Below, piece by piece: positions 33,480 through 42,477 of a DNA stretch of 64,000 nt. The notes under the pieces are model-generated. The model saw only the letters and a list, made by a program, of their open reading frames with translations, had not been told where the DNA came from and did no database searches. The position numbers and the translations under genes are program-made. The stretch comes from Nocardia brasiliensis (GTDB lineage: Bacteria > Actinomycetota > Actinomycetes > Mycobacteriales > Mycobacteriaceae). Every line of letters begins with the position of its first letter. The stretch's first letter is position 1. The stretch spans positions 6,448,001 through 6,512,000 of the forward strand of contig NZ_CP046171.1 of assembly GCF_011801125.1 (NCBI RefSeq). The letters run 5' to 3'.

Positions 33480-35244
33480 CGTCTTCGCCGGCTATGTCAT
33501 CGATCGGCAACTGGGTCGCGGTGGCATGGGTTCGGTCTACCTGGCGAAGCACCCTCGGCTACCGCGAATGACCGCGTTGAAGCTGCTGAACCGGGAGATG
33601 TTCTTCGACAAGGAGGTGCGGGCGCGGTTCGAACGGGAGGCGGACCTGGTCGCCCAGCTCGATCACCCGAACATCGTCACGGTGTACGACCGCGGCATCG
33701 AGGACGAGCAGCTGTGGATCTCGATGCAGTTCATCGACGGCATCGACGCCGCCTCGGTGCAGCCGCAGGCGCTGCCGCCCCAGCGCGCCGTGCAGATCAT
33801 CAAGGAAACCGCCGACGCGCTGGACTACGCGCACGGCATCGGCGTGCTGCACCGTGACGTGAAGCCGGCGAACATCCTGCTGGCCCGCTCCGGCGGTGGC
33901 CGCGGCGAGCGCGTCTACCTCACCGACTTCGGTATCGCCCGGTTCCGCGACGACACCGGCCATCTCACCCAGACCGGCACCTTCACCGCGACGCTGGCCT
34001 ACGCCTCACCCGAACAGCTCACCGGAGCGTCGCTGGATCACCGCTCCGATCAGTATTCGCTGGCGTGCTCGCTGTTCTGGTTGTTCACCGGTTCCGGTCC
34101 GTTCGCGGCGACCAATCCGGCGGCCGTCATCCAGGGTCACCTGCAGGGCACCGCACCCGCCCTGAGCACCCATCGGCAGGGTCTGCCGTTCGCCCTGGAC
34201 AGCGTGCTGGCCAAGGCGATGGCGAAGCGCCCGGAGGACCGGTTCGCCACCTGCGCTGATTTCGCGGCCGCCGCCAAGCAGGCGCTCAACGCACCGAGTA
34301 TGCCGTCCATGCCGCTGGCCGGCGGGCCACGCCCGTATACCGGTCCGCCGATCCCGACCACCGGCCCGCGCCCGACCACGGGACCGCGGCCGACCACCGG
34401 AGCGCCGATCCAGAGTCCGCCATACCAGCACGCCCGGGTCCCACCGACGAGCGGACCGAATAACCTTGCGGGCCAGGGTTTCCCGACACCACCGCCGACC
34501 GCGGTGGCGGCGCAGCCGCACAGCACCGGGCCCGCCGCGCAACCGAGCGCGCCGTACCAGGGACCGCAGTCGGCTTACCACTTCACCCCGCCGTCCGGGC
34601 CGCCGCTCGGCATCGCCGGGCACGGGCCCGCAGGCCCGCCGCGCAAGAAGTCCAACGCCGGGTTGATCATCGGGATCAGCGTGGGTGCGGTGGTGCTGCT
34701 CCTGGTGGTGCTCGCCATCATCGGCGCGGTCACCGACGACGGCACGTCCGCGGACCCCACACCGACCAGCACACCGAAATCCGCCACCGTCGTCGATGCC
34801 AAGGCGGAGTCGATCAGCGCCGAATTCCCGCGCATGGTGCCCGCGTCCAAGACCGAGGAGGTCGGCTACAACGGTGCGAAATGCTGGGAGACCGACACCA
34901 GTTACGTCCCCTCGCCCGGCGCGGGCGACCCGGACTTCGGCGCGTGGGCCTGGCAGTGGCGCTGCTACGGCGGCGGCGGCAATTCCGATCCGCTCTATCG
35001 CATCTACGTCTACAAGTCCGCGGCCGACGCGCAGGCGGTGATCTCCAAGCTGCCGTCCAACACCAAGTCGACCGACTCCAACGGCGGGCAGTCCTACACC
35101 AACTACAAGTTCGAATCCAGCGGTCCCAAGATCGTCACCGCCTTCACCGGCGACCCCGATCGCACCCAGTACCTGATGTTCACCGACGGATCCGGTTCCC
35201 TCGACGAGGTCTTGCGCTGGTGGCGCTCGGCGCCGCTGAACTGA
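33463..35244 (+). CDS. Ser/Thr protein kinase 2, transmembrane with extracellular sensor
   Basis: A 593-residue PknH-like receptor kinase. Kinase domain 1-275 (LGRGGMGSVYLAKH, HRDVKPANILL with Asp132, DFGIARF), long Pro/Gly/Thr linker with tandem GPRPTTGPRPTTG-type repeats, one membrane helix at about 400-424 (LIIGISVGAVVLLLVVLAII), then a 165-residue extracellular domain beginning AEFPRMVPASKTEEVGYN with two Cys (AKCWE, QWRCYG) likely in a disulfide and ending RWWRSAPLN. ATG with GGAG upstream. Ligand unknown. Confidence 0.9.
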   Translation: MLASGDVFAGYVIDRQLGRGGMGSVYLAKHPRLPRMTALKLLNREMFFDKEVRARFEREADLVAQLDHPNIVTVYDRGIEDEQLWISMQFIDGIDAASVQPQALPPQRAVQIIKETADALDYAHGIGVLHRDVKPANILLARSGGGRGERVYLTDFGIARFRDDTGHLTQTGTFTATLAYASPEQLTGASLDHRSDQYSLACSLFWLFTGSGPFAATNPAAVIQGHLQGTAPALSTHRQGLPFALDSVLAKAMAKRPEDRFATCADFAAAAKQALNAPSMPSMPLAGGPRPYTGPPIPTTGPRPTTGPRPTTGAPIQSPPYQHARVPPTSGPNNLAGQGFPTPPPTAVAAQPHSTGPAAQPSAPYQGPQSAYHFTPPSGPPLGIAGHGPAGPPRKKSNAGLIIGISVGAVVLLLVVLAIIGAVTDDGTSADPTPTSTPKSATVVDAKAESISAEFPRMVPASKTEEVGYNGAKCWETDTSYVPSPGAGDPDFGAWAWQWRCYGGGGNSDPLYRIYVYKSAADAQAVISKLPSNTKSTDSNGGQSYTNYKFESSGPKIVTAFTGDPDRTQYLMFTDGSGSLDEVLRWWRSAPLN

Positions 35245-35247
35245 GCC

Positions 35248-36870
35248 ATGCTACGTCCCGGAGAAGTATTCGCCGGGTACACCATCGAACGCCTGCTCGG
35301 CCGGGGCGGCATGGGATCGGTGTACCTGGCGCGGCACCCCCGCCTACCGCGATCGACGGCGATGAAGCTGTTGCACCCGGAGGTGTTCCACGACAAGGAG
35401 ATCCGGACCCGCTTCGAGCGGGAGGCGGATCTGGTCGCCCGGCTCGATCATCCGAACATCGTGACCGTCTTCGATCGCGGGGTCGAGGACGAGCAGCTGT
35501 GGATCTCGATGCGCTACATCGACGGCACCGACGCCGCCGCGGTGGACGCGGCGACCATGGCGCCGCAGCGCGCGGTGTGGATCGTCGCCGAGACCGCCAA
35601 GGCGCTCGACTTCGCGCACAGTCGCGGCGTGCTGCATCGAGATGTGAAGCCCGCCAACATCTTGCTGGAGCACACCGGCGACGCGCAGGACCGCGTGTTC
35701 CTCACCGATTTCGGCATCGCGCGGTTGCGTGACGACACCGGGCGGCTCACGCAAACCGGAACCTTCACCGCCACACTGGCTTACGCGGCGCCCGAACAGC
35801 TCGCCGGCGCGCCGCTCGATCACCGCGCTGACCAGTATTCGCTGGCCTGCACGCTGTTTCGACTGCTGACCGGCACGGTGCCGTTCGACGCCACCAATCC
35901 GGTCGCGGTGATCCAGGGGCATCTGCACGCGCCGCCACCGCCGGTCAGCCGGTTCCGTCCCGACCTGCCACAGGCACTGGACGCGGTGCTCGCTCGCGCA
36001 CTGGCCAAGCGCGCCGCGGACCGCTTCGGCTCGTGCGCCGAGTTCGCCGCCGCCGCTCGCCGTGCGCTCACCCCACCCGTACCGAACCTGCCTCCGCCAC
36101 AAGCATTCTCGCCGCCACCGCAGCCACCCGTACCCGCCCCGCCGCGGCAGCCGCTCGGCGAGCACGGCGCCGTCCCTGCGGCACCGCGACGCTCGCGCGC
36201 GCTCGGGGCGGGCATCGGCGCACTGCTCGCGCTCGGCCTGCTGGCCACGATCACCGTGGTCGCCCTCCGCGACGACGGCTCCGCCACCACCGCCACCCCC
36301 ACCTCGACGCACCCGGTAGAGCCCACCGCGCCGACGAAGCCGCCTGCCGTGCCCCCGCCGGGCACCACCACCGCGCCGAGCACGCCCGACCGCGCGCAGA
36401 TCGGCGCGTACGCCGCCACACTCAGCGACGCGTTCCCCGGCATGCTGCCCAAGACCAGCGCCGATCAACTCGTGCACGCCGGGTCCGGCTACAACAAGGC
36501 GGGCTGCTTCGCATCCGACCCCAGCGCCGAGCCCGCGGACGACGAGGATCCCTCGCTGGGCGCCTGGCTGGTGCAGTGGCGTTGCTTCGGCGGCCCGAAC
36601 AAGGCGATCTTCTCCTTCTTCCTGTACGCCTCGCCCGCCGATGTCCGTGCCGCGCTCGACGGGCTACCCGAGCACGAGCGCGCCACGGCGGTCAACCACG
36701 GCCGCGAATACACCAATTACACGCTGCGCCACAGCGGCGGTCAGCGGCAGCGCATGGTCACCGAGTTCGGCGCGGACCCGCGATGGGATTCGATGCTGAT
36801 GTACTGCACCGGTTTCATCGCCACCGACGCCGAATTCATGGACTGGTGGACCCGTGCGCCGTTGAGCTGA
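35248..36870 (+). CDS. Ser/Thr protein kinase 3, transmembrane with paralogous sensor
   Basis: A 540-residue receptor kinase, 3 bp after kinase 2. Kinase domain 1-275 (LGRGGMGSVYLARH, HRDVKPANILL, DFGIARL), shorter Pro linker, membrane helix about 318-340 (GAGIGALLALGLLATITVVA), and an extracellular domain clearly paralogous to that of kinase 2: DAFPGMLPKTSADQL, GCFASDP, WLVQWRCFGG, REYTNYTLRHSG, WWTRAPLS. The two conserved Cys are kept and a third (MYCTG) is added. The last 35 bp overlap the convergent GNAT gene. Confidence 0.9.
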   Translation: MLRPGEVFAGYTIERLLGRGGMGSVYLARHPRLPRSTAMKLLHPEVFHDKEIRTRFEREADLVARLDHPNIVTVFDRGVEDEQLWISMRYIDGTDAAAVDAATMAPQRAVWIVAETAKALDFAHSRGVLHRDVKPANILLEHTGDAQDRVFLTDFGIARLRDDTGRLTQTGTFTATLAYAAPEQLAGAPLDHRADQYSLACTLFRLLTGTVPFDATNPVAVIQGHLHAPPPPVSRFRPDLPQALDAVLARALAKRAADRFGSCAEFAAAARRALTPPVPNLPPPQAFSPPPQPPVPAPPRQPLGEHGAVPAAPRRSRALGAGIGALLALGLLATITVVALRDDGSATTATPTSTHPVEPTAPTKPPAVPPPGTTTAPSTPDRAQIGAYAATLSDAFPGMLPKTSADQLVHAGSGYNKAGCFASDPSAEPADDEDPSLGAWLVQWRCFGGPNKAIFSFFLYASPADVRAALDGLPEHERATAVNHGREYTNYTLRHSGGQRQRMVTEFGADPRWDSMLMYCTGFIATDAEFMDWWTRAPLS

Positions 36871-37714
36871 GCTCACCGGACCGATCGAAGCTGTGGTGCA
36901 CGAACTCATGGGTCGGATGGAAGCCGATCGCCTGATAGATCTTGCCCGCGGTGCGGTTTGCGACATCGGCGAACAGGCAGACATCGAGTCCGTCGGCGTG
37001 CAGGTCGTGCGCGAGGCCTGCGGTGACCGCACTCGCGTAGCCGCGGCCGCGGTGCGCGGGCGGGGTGTACACCAGGCCGATGCGCGACCAGTTGTAGACC
37101 GGGAGCTGGTGGGCGGCAAAGCTTACCGGTTGCCCGTCGCGCTCCCAGAACCAGAGCTGACCGGCCGTGACGCGGCGCCGGATGGTCTCGGACTCGGCGG
37201 GCTGCCAGGGGATCCCGGCGTCGGCGTACATCGCCTCGGACCATTCCATGCACAGCTCGGCATCGGATTCCGTGGCCCGGCGCAAAGCTCCCGGCACGTC
37301 GGGCACCCGCAGCGCCCCGAGCCGATAGAGCCGGGTGCGGTAGGTCTGATGGAAGCCGATGTCGAAACGCGCGCACCAGCGTTCGGCGAAATCGGTCGCG
37401 TCGGCGACAAGTCCCTCCACGCCCGCGGCTTCCGGCTCGAGCTCGGCCAGCGCGTCGGCCACCTCGCCCGCGCTCCGCTCGGGCAGCTCGCCCAGGTATA
37501 CGTCGCGATCCTGGACCCGCATGGCCACCCCGGCCACGGTGTCGTCGTCGGCGTGTAAGGAAAGGAATCTCGGCTTGGCCGAGCCGGCCGCGATACCGGC
37601 GATGTGGCTCGCGACGCTCGACGTGACCACGGTGTGCCGCAAGGGATCACGGAGCAGGAACGATTCGGTGCGCGCGCGGAACTCGGCCGCGTCCGTGGTG
37701 ATCTCGATCCGCAT
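36836..37714 (-). CDS. GNAT family N-acetyltransferase
   Basis: A 292-residue acetyltransferase whose C-terminal GNAT domain has the acetyl-CoA motif VYTPPAHRGRGYASAVTAGL (RxxGxA type). The N-terminal half (AEFRARTESFLLRDPLRHTV) is a family extension. ATG 37714 stands at the genuine domain start. It converges on kinase 3, overlapping 35 bp, and is preceded 15 bp upstream by a 22-bp palindrome that may control it. Substrate unknown. Confidence 0.87.
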   Translation of the reverse strand: MRIEITTDAAEFRARTESFLLRDPLRHTVVTSSVASHIAGIAAGSAKPRFLSLHADDDTVAGVAMRVQDRDVYLGELPERSAGEVADALAELEPEAAGVEGLVADATDFAERWCARFDIGFHQTYRTRLYRLGALRVPDVPGALRRATESDAELCMEWSEAMYADAGIPWQPAESETIRRRVTAGQLWFWERDGQPVSFAAHQLPVYNWSRIGLVYTPPAHRGRGYASAVTAGLAHDLHADGLDVCLFADVANRTAGKIYQAIGFHPTHEFVHHSFDRSGELSSTAHGSTSP

Positions 37715-37728
37715 AGATCACCACGGTA

Positions 37729-37750
37729 GGCGCCTAACGCGTTGGGCGCC
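37729..37750. promoter_or_regulatory. 22-bp near-perfect palindrome upstream of the GNAT gene
   Basis: GGCGCC-T-AACGCGTT-G-GGCGCC, symmetric apart from one T/G pair, 15 bp upstream of the GNAT start. On the plus strand it is followed by a TTTTT run at 37755-37759, but no plus-strand gene ends here, so an operator is more likely than a terminator. Confidence 0.5.
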
Positions 37751-37832
37751 CGCCTTTTTCGGTGACCAGCAGGTTACCGCCGAGCGTCCGGCCTGCCGGT
37801 CGCCCGGCCTGTGCGGCGCCGCGGCTCGGGTT

Positions 37833-38150
37833 TCAGTCGTTTTCGGCCGCGACCGGCCGCGCGGGCGCGGATTCGGGGTCGCCGCCATCGGCACGGAGTT
37901 TGAGCAGGACCAGCCCTGCGGTGCACGCGAGAATCAATCCGGCGACGGTGATTTCGACGTGTAGGCCGGCGATGCCGAGAACCGCCCCGACAAGTCCGCC
38001 GACGAAGATGAACCAGGCGACCACCCGCGAAACGATCGTGGACAGCGAGCGCGCTGGCTTGTCCGACACGAGATGCCGCGGAGTTGCCGACACCGCATTC
38101 TCGGCGGTTGCGGACGACTCCCGCTGCGACGTTGTCGAGTAAGCTCCCAT
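37833..38150 (-). CDS. Small membrane protein with two helices
   Basis: A 105-residue protein: polar Ser/Thr-rich N-terminus (about 35 residues), two predicted membrane helices (VVAWFIFVGGLVGAVLGIAG and VEITVAGLILACTAGLVLL) joined by a short turn, and a polar tail. Two adjacent ATG codons at 38153 and 38150; GGAG sits 6 nt before the second, which is preferred. No recognised family. Confidence 0.65.
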   Translation of the reverse strand: MGAYSTTSQRESSATAENAVSATPRHLVSDKPARSLSTIVSRVVAWFIFVGGLVGAVLGIAGLHVEITVAGLILACTAGLVLLKLRADGGDPESAPARPVAAEND

Positions 38151-38442
38151 CATCTACTCCTCGATGACGCCGATCAGAGAACCAATGCCGCGTTCATCAC
38201 ACAACGCTTCTCTCATCTGGGTACAGGCGTCTCACGCGTAACTTTGCTCACACGCTACGACCACAACGGGCCACAACACAGCGACACGTGCCCTCGACAC
38301 GCCGAAGTGACCATTTCGATATCTGAATGAGGACCGTTTGAACGCGCCGCCCCGGCGCGTCGTCAGCGACCGCTTCGCCTGGCCGGGCCGTGCCCGCTCG
38401 AGTAAGGTGAGGCCCACTCGAACCGCATCAGGAGTGTCACCG

Positions 38443-38973
38443 ATGGAGCGCAGCAGGACCAAGATCGCAGGTCCGGCGATTGCCGTAGGAGCGGTTTCTC
38501 TCGGACTCGTGCTCATCGGCGCCTGCGGAGTCGGCAAGCAGGACACCTACGTCGCGCCGCCCCCGCTGCGCTCGGACCCCGACGCCGTCGCACCCGCGGC
38601 GCGCCACGAGGGCCCGAGCGTGACCGCGCCGAAGATCTCGATCCCACCCTCACCGACCTGGCAGATCGCGCCGTACCAGGCCCCGCACGCGACGCCGTTC
38701 ACCGGTTTCGCCACCACGACCAGCGGCGAACCGACCCCGGAGGATCCGAGCCACCCCGCACGGGAGGGCGCGTCGAGCACCAGCTCGTCCGAGGAACCGT
38801 CAGCCACCGAAACCCCGACCACCCGCCCGACCCGGCCTGCCACCACGACCACCCCGTGGCCGAGCACGACGACCGAGGAGCCGGAGCCGACGACCATCCG
38901 GCCGCGCCCGACCCGCAACCCGGCCGCCGACCAGTCACCCGACGAATCCACCGGCCTGACCGACGACGAGTGA
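38443..38973 (+). CDS. Pro/Thr-rich lipoprotein
   Basis: A 176-residue secreted lipoprotein: KIAGPAIAVGAVSLGLVLIG hydrophobic signal ending in the lipobox LIGAC, then an entirely low-complexity Pro/Ser/Thr/Glu chain (TTTTPWPSTTTEEPEPTT). ATG 38443 has CAGGAG upstream; the longer frame starting at 38338 would bury the signal sequence and is rejected. Probably a surface-exposed, glycosylated spacer protein; function unknown. Confidence 0.7.
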   Translation: MERSRTKIAGPAIAVGAVSLGLVLIGACGVGKQDTYVAPPPLRSDPDAVAPAARHEGPSVTAPKISIPPSPTWQIAPYQAPHATPFTGFATTTSGEPTPEDPSHPAREGASSTSSSEEPSATETPTTRPTRPATTTTPWPSTTTEEPEPTTIRPRPTRNPAADQSPDESTGLTDDE

Positions 38974-39029
38974 GCCGGTGACCAGGCGGGCCGTGCGGTG
39001 ATGCGTGGATCACGCACCACCGCACGGTT

Positions 39030-40154
39030 TTACAGCTCTGGCTGGGAGTACTCGCCGACCTTGTCGCTCAGCAGCCGCAGGTGCTCGAGCGCGCCGCCGA
39101 GCGTGCGTTCGATCGCGGTCAGCCGCGCCACGTAGTGGCCGACCGGGTATTCCGCGGTGACGCCGATGCCGCCGTGCATCTGGATGGCTTCCTGACCGAT
39201 GTGCCGCGCCGAGCGGCTGACCTGCAGCCGCGCCCGCGAGGCGACGTGCGGATCGCTCTGTCCGTCGGCCAGCGCCGCGGTGGCGTAAAGGCTGATGCTG
39301 CGGGCCAGCTCCAGCGAGACGTACATGTTGGCGGCCCGCTGGGTGAGCGTCTGGAACTTCGACAGCGTGACCCCGAACTGCTTGCGCTGCTTCAGATAAT
39401 CGGTCGTGAGCCGCAGCGCCTCCTCCATCGCGCCCACCGATTCCGCGCACAGGCTCGCCTGCGCCGCGACGGTGACGGCCGAGATCGCGGCACCCGCGTC
39501 ACCCCCGCCGAGCAGTTCGGCGGGCGCCTGCGCGAACTCGATCTGCGCGCCGCGTTGGCCGTCGACCGTGCGGTAGGGCTTGCGGGTCACCCCGGCCGCG
39601 CCGGCCGCGACCAGGAACAGGGCGGTCTCGCCGCTCGGCAGCAGCGCGCTGACCACCAGCTCGTCCGCGCTGTCCCCGTGCGCGACGGGGTTCTTGACGC
39701 CGGTCAGGGTGTACGAATCACCCTGTGCCGCAGCCGAGGTGGTGAGTTCGGCGGATGGCCAGCGCACACCGGGCTCGGCGTGGGCGAAGGCGAGCAGCTT
39801 GTTGCCCGCGGCGACCTCGGGCAGCAGCCGTCGGCGCTGTTCGGTGCTGCCCGCGAGGGTGATCAGACCGCCTGGCACCAGCACGGCGTCCAGGATCGGC
39901 TCCGGTGCGAGCCTGCGGCCCACCTCCTCCAGCACGACCATGGTCTCCACCGGACCGGCGCCGACGCCGCCGTCCTCCTCGGCGAAACTCAGTCCGAGCA
40001 CGCCGAGTTCGGCCAGCTGGCGCCAGACCTCGCGGCTCCAGCCGAGTTCGGTATCGGTGACCTTGAGCCTGGTCTCCGGGTCGTAGCTGCGGGCGAGCAG
40101 TTCGCGCACGGTGTCGCGCAGCATGCCCTGTTCATCGGTGAGATCGAAATCCAT
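39030..40154 (-). CDS. Acyl-CoA dehydrogenase, second subunit of a likely heteromer
   Basis: A 374-residue FadE-type flavoprotein. FAD/acyl-CoA fold blocks: MDFDLTDEQGMLRDTVREL, GVLGLSFAEEDGG, YLKQRKQFGVTLSKFQTLTQ, IQMHGGIGVTAEYPVGHY. Its divergent middle and its position 9 bp after a second FadE gene match the alpha2beta2 acyl-CoA dehydrogenases of actinobacterial steroid and side-chain catabolism, where only one subunit carries a complete catalytic set. That heteromer is inferred. No steroid genes are adjacent. Confidence 0.85.
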   Translation of the reverse strand: MDFDLTDEQGMLRDTVRELLARSYDPETRLKVTDTELGWSREVWRQLAELGVLGLSFAEEDGGVGAGPVETMVVLEEVGRRLAPEPILDAVLVPGGLITLAGSTEQRRRLLPEVAAGNKLLAFAHAEPGVRWPSAELTTSAAAQGDSYTLTGVKNPVAHGDSADELVVSALLPSGETALFLVAAGAAGVTRKPYRTVDGQRGAQIEFAQAPAELLGGGDAGAAISAVTVAAQASLCAESVGAMEEALRLTTDYLKQRKQFGVTLSKFQTLTQRAANMYVSLELARSISLYATAALADGQSDPHVASRARLQVSRSARHIGQEAIQMHGGIGVTAEYPVGHYVARLTAIERTLGGALEHLRLLSDKVGEYSQPEL

Positions 40155-40163
40155 GTCGGCGCC

Positions 40164-41336
40164 TCACAATCCGAGGATCGTGGAGGCGATGATGGTGCGC
40201 TGCACCTCGCTGGAGCCTCCGTAGATGGTGGTCTTGCGGTAGTTCAGGTAGCCGGGGCCGCTGCGTTGCGCCCAAGCGGGCGAGGCGATCTCGTCCGCGT
40301 CGACCGGCAGCGCGTCCGGGCCCGCGATGTCGAGCAGCAGTTCGGTAGCCGCCTGCTGCAGCTCCGAGCCGCGCAGCTTCAACACCGACGACGCCGGATT
40401 CGGCTTGCCCTCCGACGAATTCGAGACCACGCGCAGCTGAGTGAGCTCCAGCGCGAGCAGCTCGTTCTCCAGCTCGGCGACCCTGGCCGCGAACAGCGGA
40501 TCCTCCAGCAAGGTCCCACTGCCCGTCTTGGTCTGCGCCGCATACTCTTTCGCCACACCGATCTTCACCTTGGTGCGGCCGACACCGGTGATGCCGGTGC
40601 GCTCGTTGCCGAGCAGGAACTTGGCGTAGGTCCAGCCCATGTTCTCCTCGCCGACCAGCTGATCGGCCGGGACACGGACGTTTTCGAAGAACACCTCGTT
40701 CACCTCGTAGCCGCCGTCGATCAGCTTGATCGGACGGATGGTGACACCGGGTGATTTCACATCGAAGAGCAGGAACGAGATGCCCGCCTGCTTCTTCGGG
40801 GCGTTCGGATCGGTCCGGACCAGGCAGAAGATCCAGTCGGCGTACTGCGCGAGCGTGGTCCAGATCTTCTGGCCGTTGACGATGTAGGAATCGCCGTCCC
40901 GCACCGCGGTGGTGCGCAGCGAGGCCAGGTCGGAACCGGCGTCGGGTTCGGAGAAGCCTTGGCACCACCAGATGTCGAGTGCCGCGGTGGCGGGCAGGAA
41001 CCGCTGCTTGAGTTCCTCGGAGCCGAAGTGCGCGATCACCGGGCCGACCATCTGAGCATTGAAGGTCAGCGGGTCCGGCACCGAGGCGAGCTGCATCTCG
41101 TCCTGCCAGAGGTGGCGCTGCATCGGGGTCCAGTCCTTGCCACCCCATTCGACCGGCCAGTTCGGCACCGCGAGACCGTGGTCGTTGAGGATCTTGTGCG
41201 AGCGCACGATGTCGCCGCGGGACAGCTCGCGTCCGTACTTGAACCGTTCGCGGATATCGGCGGGAATCTCGGTGCGGTAGAAGTTTCGCAGTTCGTCGCG
41301 GAAGGCGACCTCATCTGGGGACAGGCTTATTTTCAT
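40164..41336 (-). CDS. Acyl-CoA dehydrogenase, first subunit
   Basis: A 390-residue FadE-type flavoprotein: GLAVPNWPVEWGGKDWTPMQ, WWCQGFSEPDAGSDLASLRT (FAD-binding signature), NGQKIWTTLAQYADW, and C-terminal LNYRKTTIYGGSSEVQRTII. Resembles FadE26/FadE28-type long-side-chain dehydrogenases. ATG 41336 with GGAG about 6 nt upstream. Paired with the downstream FadE gene. Confidence 0.88.
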   Translation of the reverse strand: MKISLSPDEVAFRDELRNFYRTEIPADIRERFKYGRELSRGDIVRSHKILNDHGLAVPNWPVEWGGKDWTPMQRHLWQDEMQLASVPDPLTFNAQMVGPVIAHFGSEELKQRFLPATAALDIWWCQGFSEPDAGSDLASLRTTAVRDGDSYIVNGQKIWTTLAQYADWIFCLVRTDPNAPKKQAGISFLLFDVKSPGVTIRPIKLIDGGYEVNEVFFENVRVPADQLVGEENMGWTYAKFLLGNERTGITGVGRTKVKIGVAKEYAAQTKTGSGTLLEDPLFAARVAELENELLALELTQLRVVSNSSEGKPNPASSVLKLRGSELQQAATELLLDIAGPDALPVDADEIASPAWAQRSGPGYLNYRKTTIYGGSSEVQRTIIASTILGL

Positions 41337-41577
41337 ACGCAGCTCCGTCTGTGTCTCGTACGTCCGAGTCCAAACTACCCCTCGGTAATACTCGACTGTC
41401 AGGTGGATCACAGGCCTCGGACACGCTCGGCCACCTCCGGCTTTGCCGCCAACCCGTTACGCCCGCCGCTACCACGGCCGAGAAACAGTGGCACTACCTG
41501 GGCGGTATTTCCGACGAACTGGTACGTTGCTGCACGTGGGTTGGGGAACCCTGAGCCTTGGGGATCGAGGAGAACGA

Positions 41578-42465
41578 GTGAACGGCAGGACCATCGCACG
41601 CGCCGCAGCGGCTGTGACCACGCTCGGCATCGGCGCCGCGCTCACCGTCGGCGGCCCGGCCGCCGCCGAACCCGAACCGACGCCACTCGATGCCGGACTC
41701 ACCCACCTCACCGAGACCGCGGGCCCCGATCCGACCGTGCAGGCCGGCGTCGGCGCGATCACCCAGTACACCAAGCTCGTGGACGTGGCCGCGCTGCGCC
41801 ACATCACCAGCGCGTTCACTCCCTTCGCCTATGCCGCACCGACTTTCGGCTGCGGCAGCCTCGGCCCGATCACCACGATCATCGCGGCGGGCAGCACCGA
41901 CAGCGGCGACGGCCAGGACCTCAACGTCGCGCCGGGCGCCCTGCGCTTCAGCGCCACCCCAGCGCACTCGGGCATTCCGCTGGCCTCCGGCCTCGTCGTG
42001 GCCTGGGTGAACATCAACAACGGCGCCAGCGGCATCGATCCGCTCGACGACCTGACCGAGTACGGCCTGCCGTCGCTGTCCAAGACCGTGCACAGCGGTC
42101 CCGGCACGGTCATCGCCTCGATGTGGGGCATCATCGACTACCCCGGCGCGCACTGCGTGATGACGCCGACCGTCGGCACCTTCGTGGTGCCGGACCAGCC
42201 CGCGAGCCAACCGGCCCGCCCGGCCGACACGGACACCCCCGGCGTGGTCGCGCCGGGCCCGAACGGCACCGTGTTCGGTCCCGCGCCCGAGCCCGAGCCG
42301 ACCACGGTGCAGCGGCCCGCCCCCGCGCCGCTGCCCGCGGCTCCGGCGCCCGAACCCGCGCCCGCGCCCGCGCCGGCCCCCGCGCCCGCCGCGCCGACCA
42401 CGCACGCGACGCCGCCCGGCACCGCGGTGCACGGTGAGTTCAGCAAGCCCGAACCGGCCAACTGA
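41578..42465 (+). CDS. Secreted protein with Pro/Ala-rich C-terminus
   Basis: A 295-residue exported protein. Signal peptide: ARAAAAVTTLGIGAALTVGG ending AAAEP near residue 30. A globular domain of about 140 residues (FGCGSLGPITTIIAAGSTDS through GIIDYPGAHCVMTPTVGTFV) contains two Cys that could pair, then a long PAPAPEPAPAPAP tail to the C-terminus, as in cell-wall-spanning actinobacterial proteins. GTG 41578 has AGGAG 7 nt upstream. No assigned function. Confidence 0.75.
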   Translation: MNGRTIARAAAAVTTLGIGAALTVGGPAAAEPEPTPLDAGLTHLTETAGPDPTVQAGVGAITQYTKLVDVAALRHITSAFTPFAYAAPTFGCGSLGPITTIIAAGSTDSGDGQDLNVAPGALRFSATPAHSGIPLASGLVVAWVNINNGASGIDPLDDLTEYGLPSLSKTVHSGPGTVIASMWGIIDYPGAHCVMTPTVGTFVVPDQPASQPARPADTDTPGVVAPGPNGTVFGPAPEPEPTTVQRPAPAPLPAAPAPEPAPAPAPAPAPAAPTTHATPPGTAVHGEFSKPEPAN

Positions 42466-42477
42466 CCCACCGCGCCC

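Noticed and set aside
38338..38442. Longer N-terminus for the Pro/Thr-rich lipoprotein
   Set aside because: It would place the lipoprotein signal internally; the ATG at 38443 has its own GGAG and a normal lipobox spacing.
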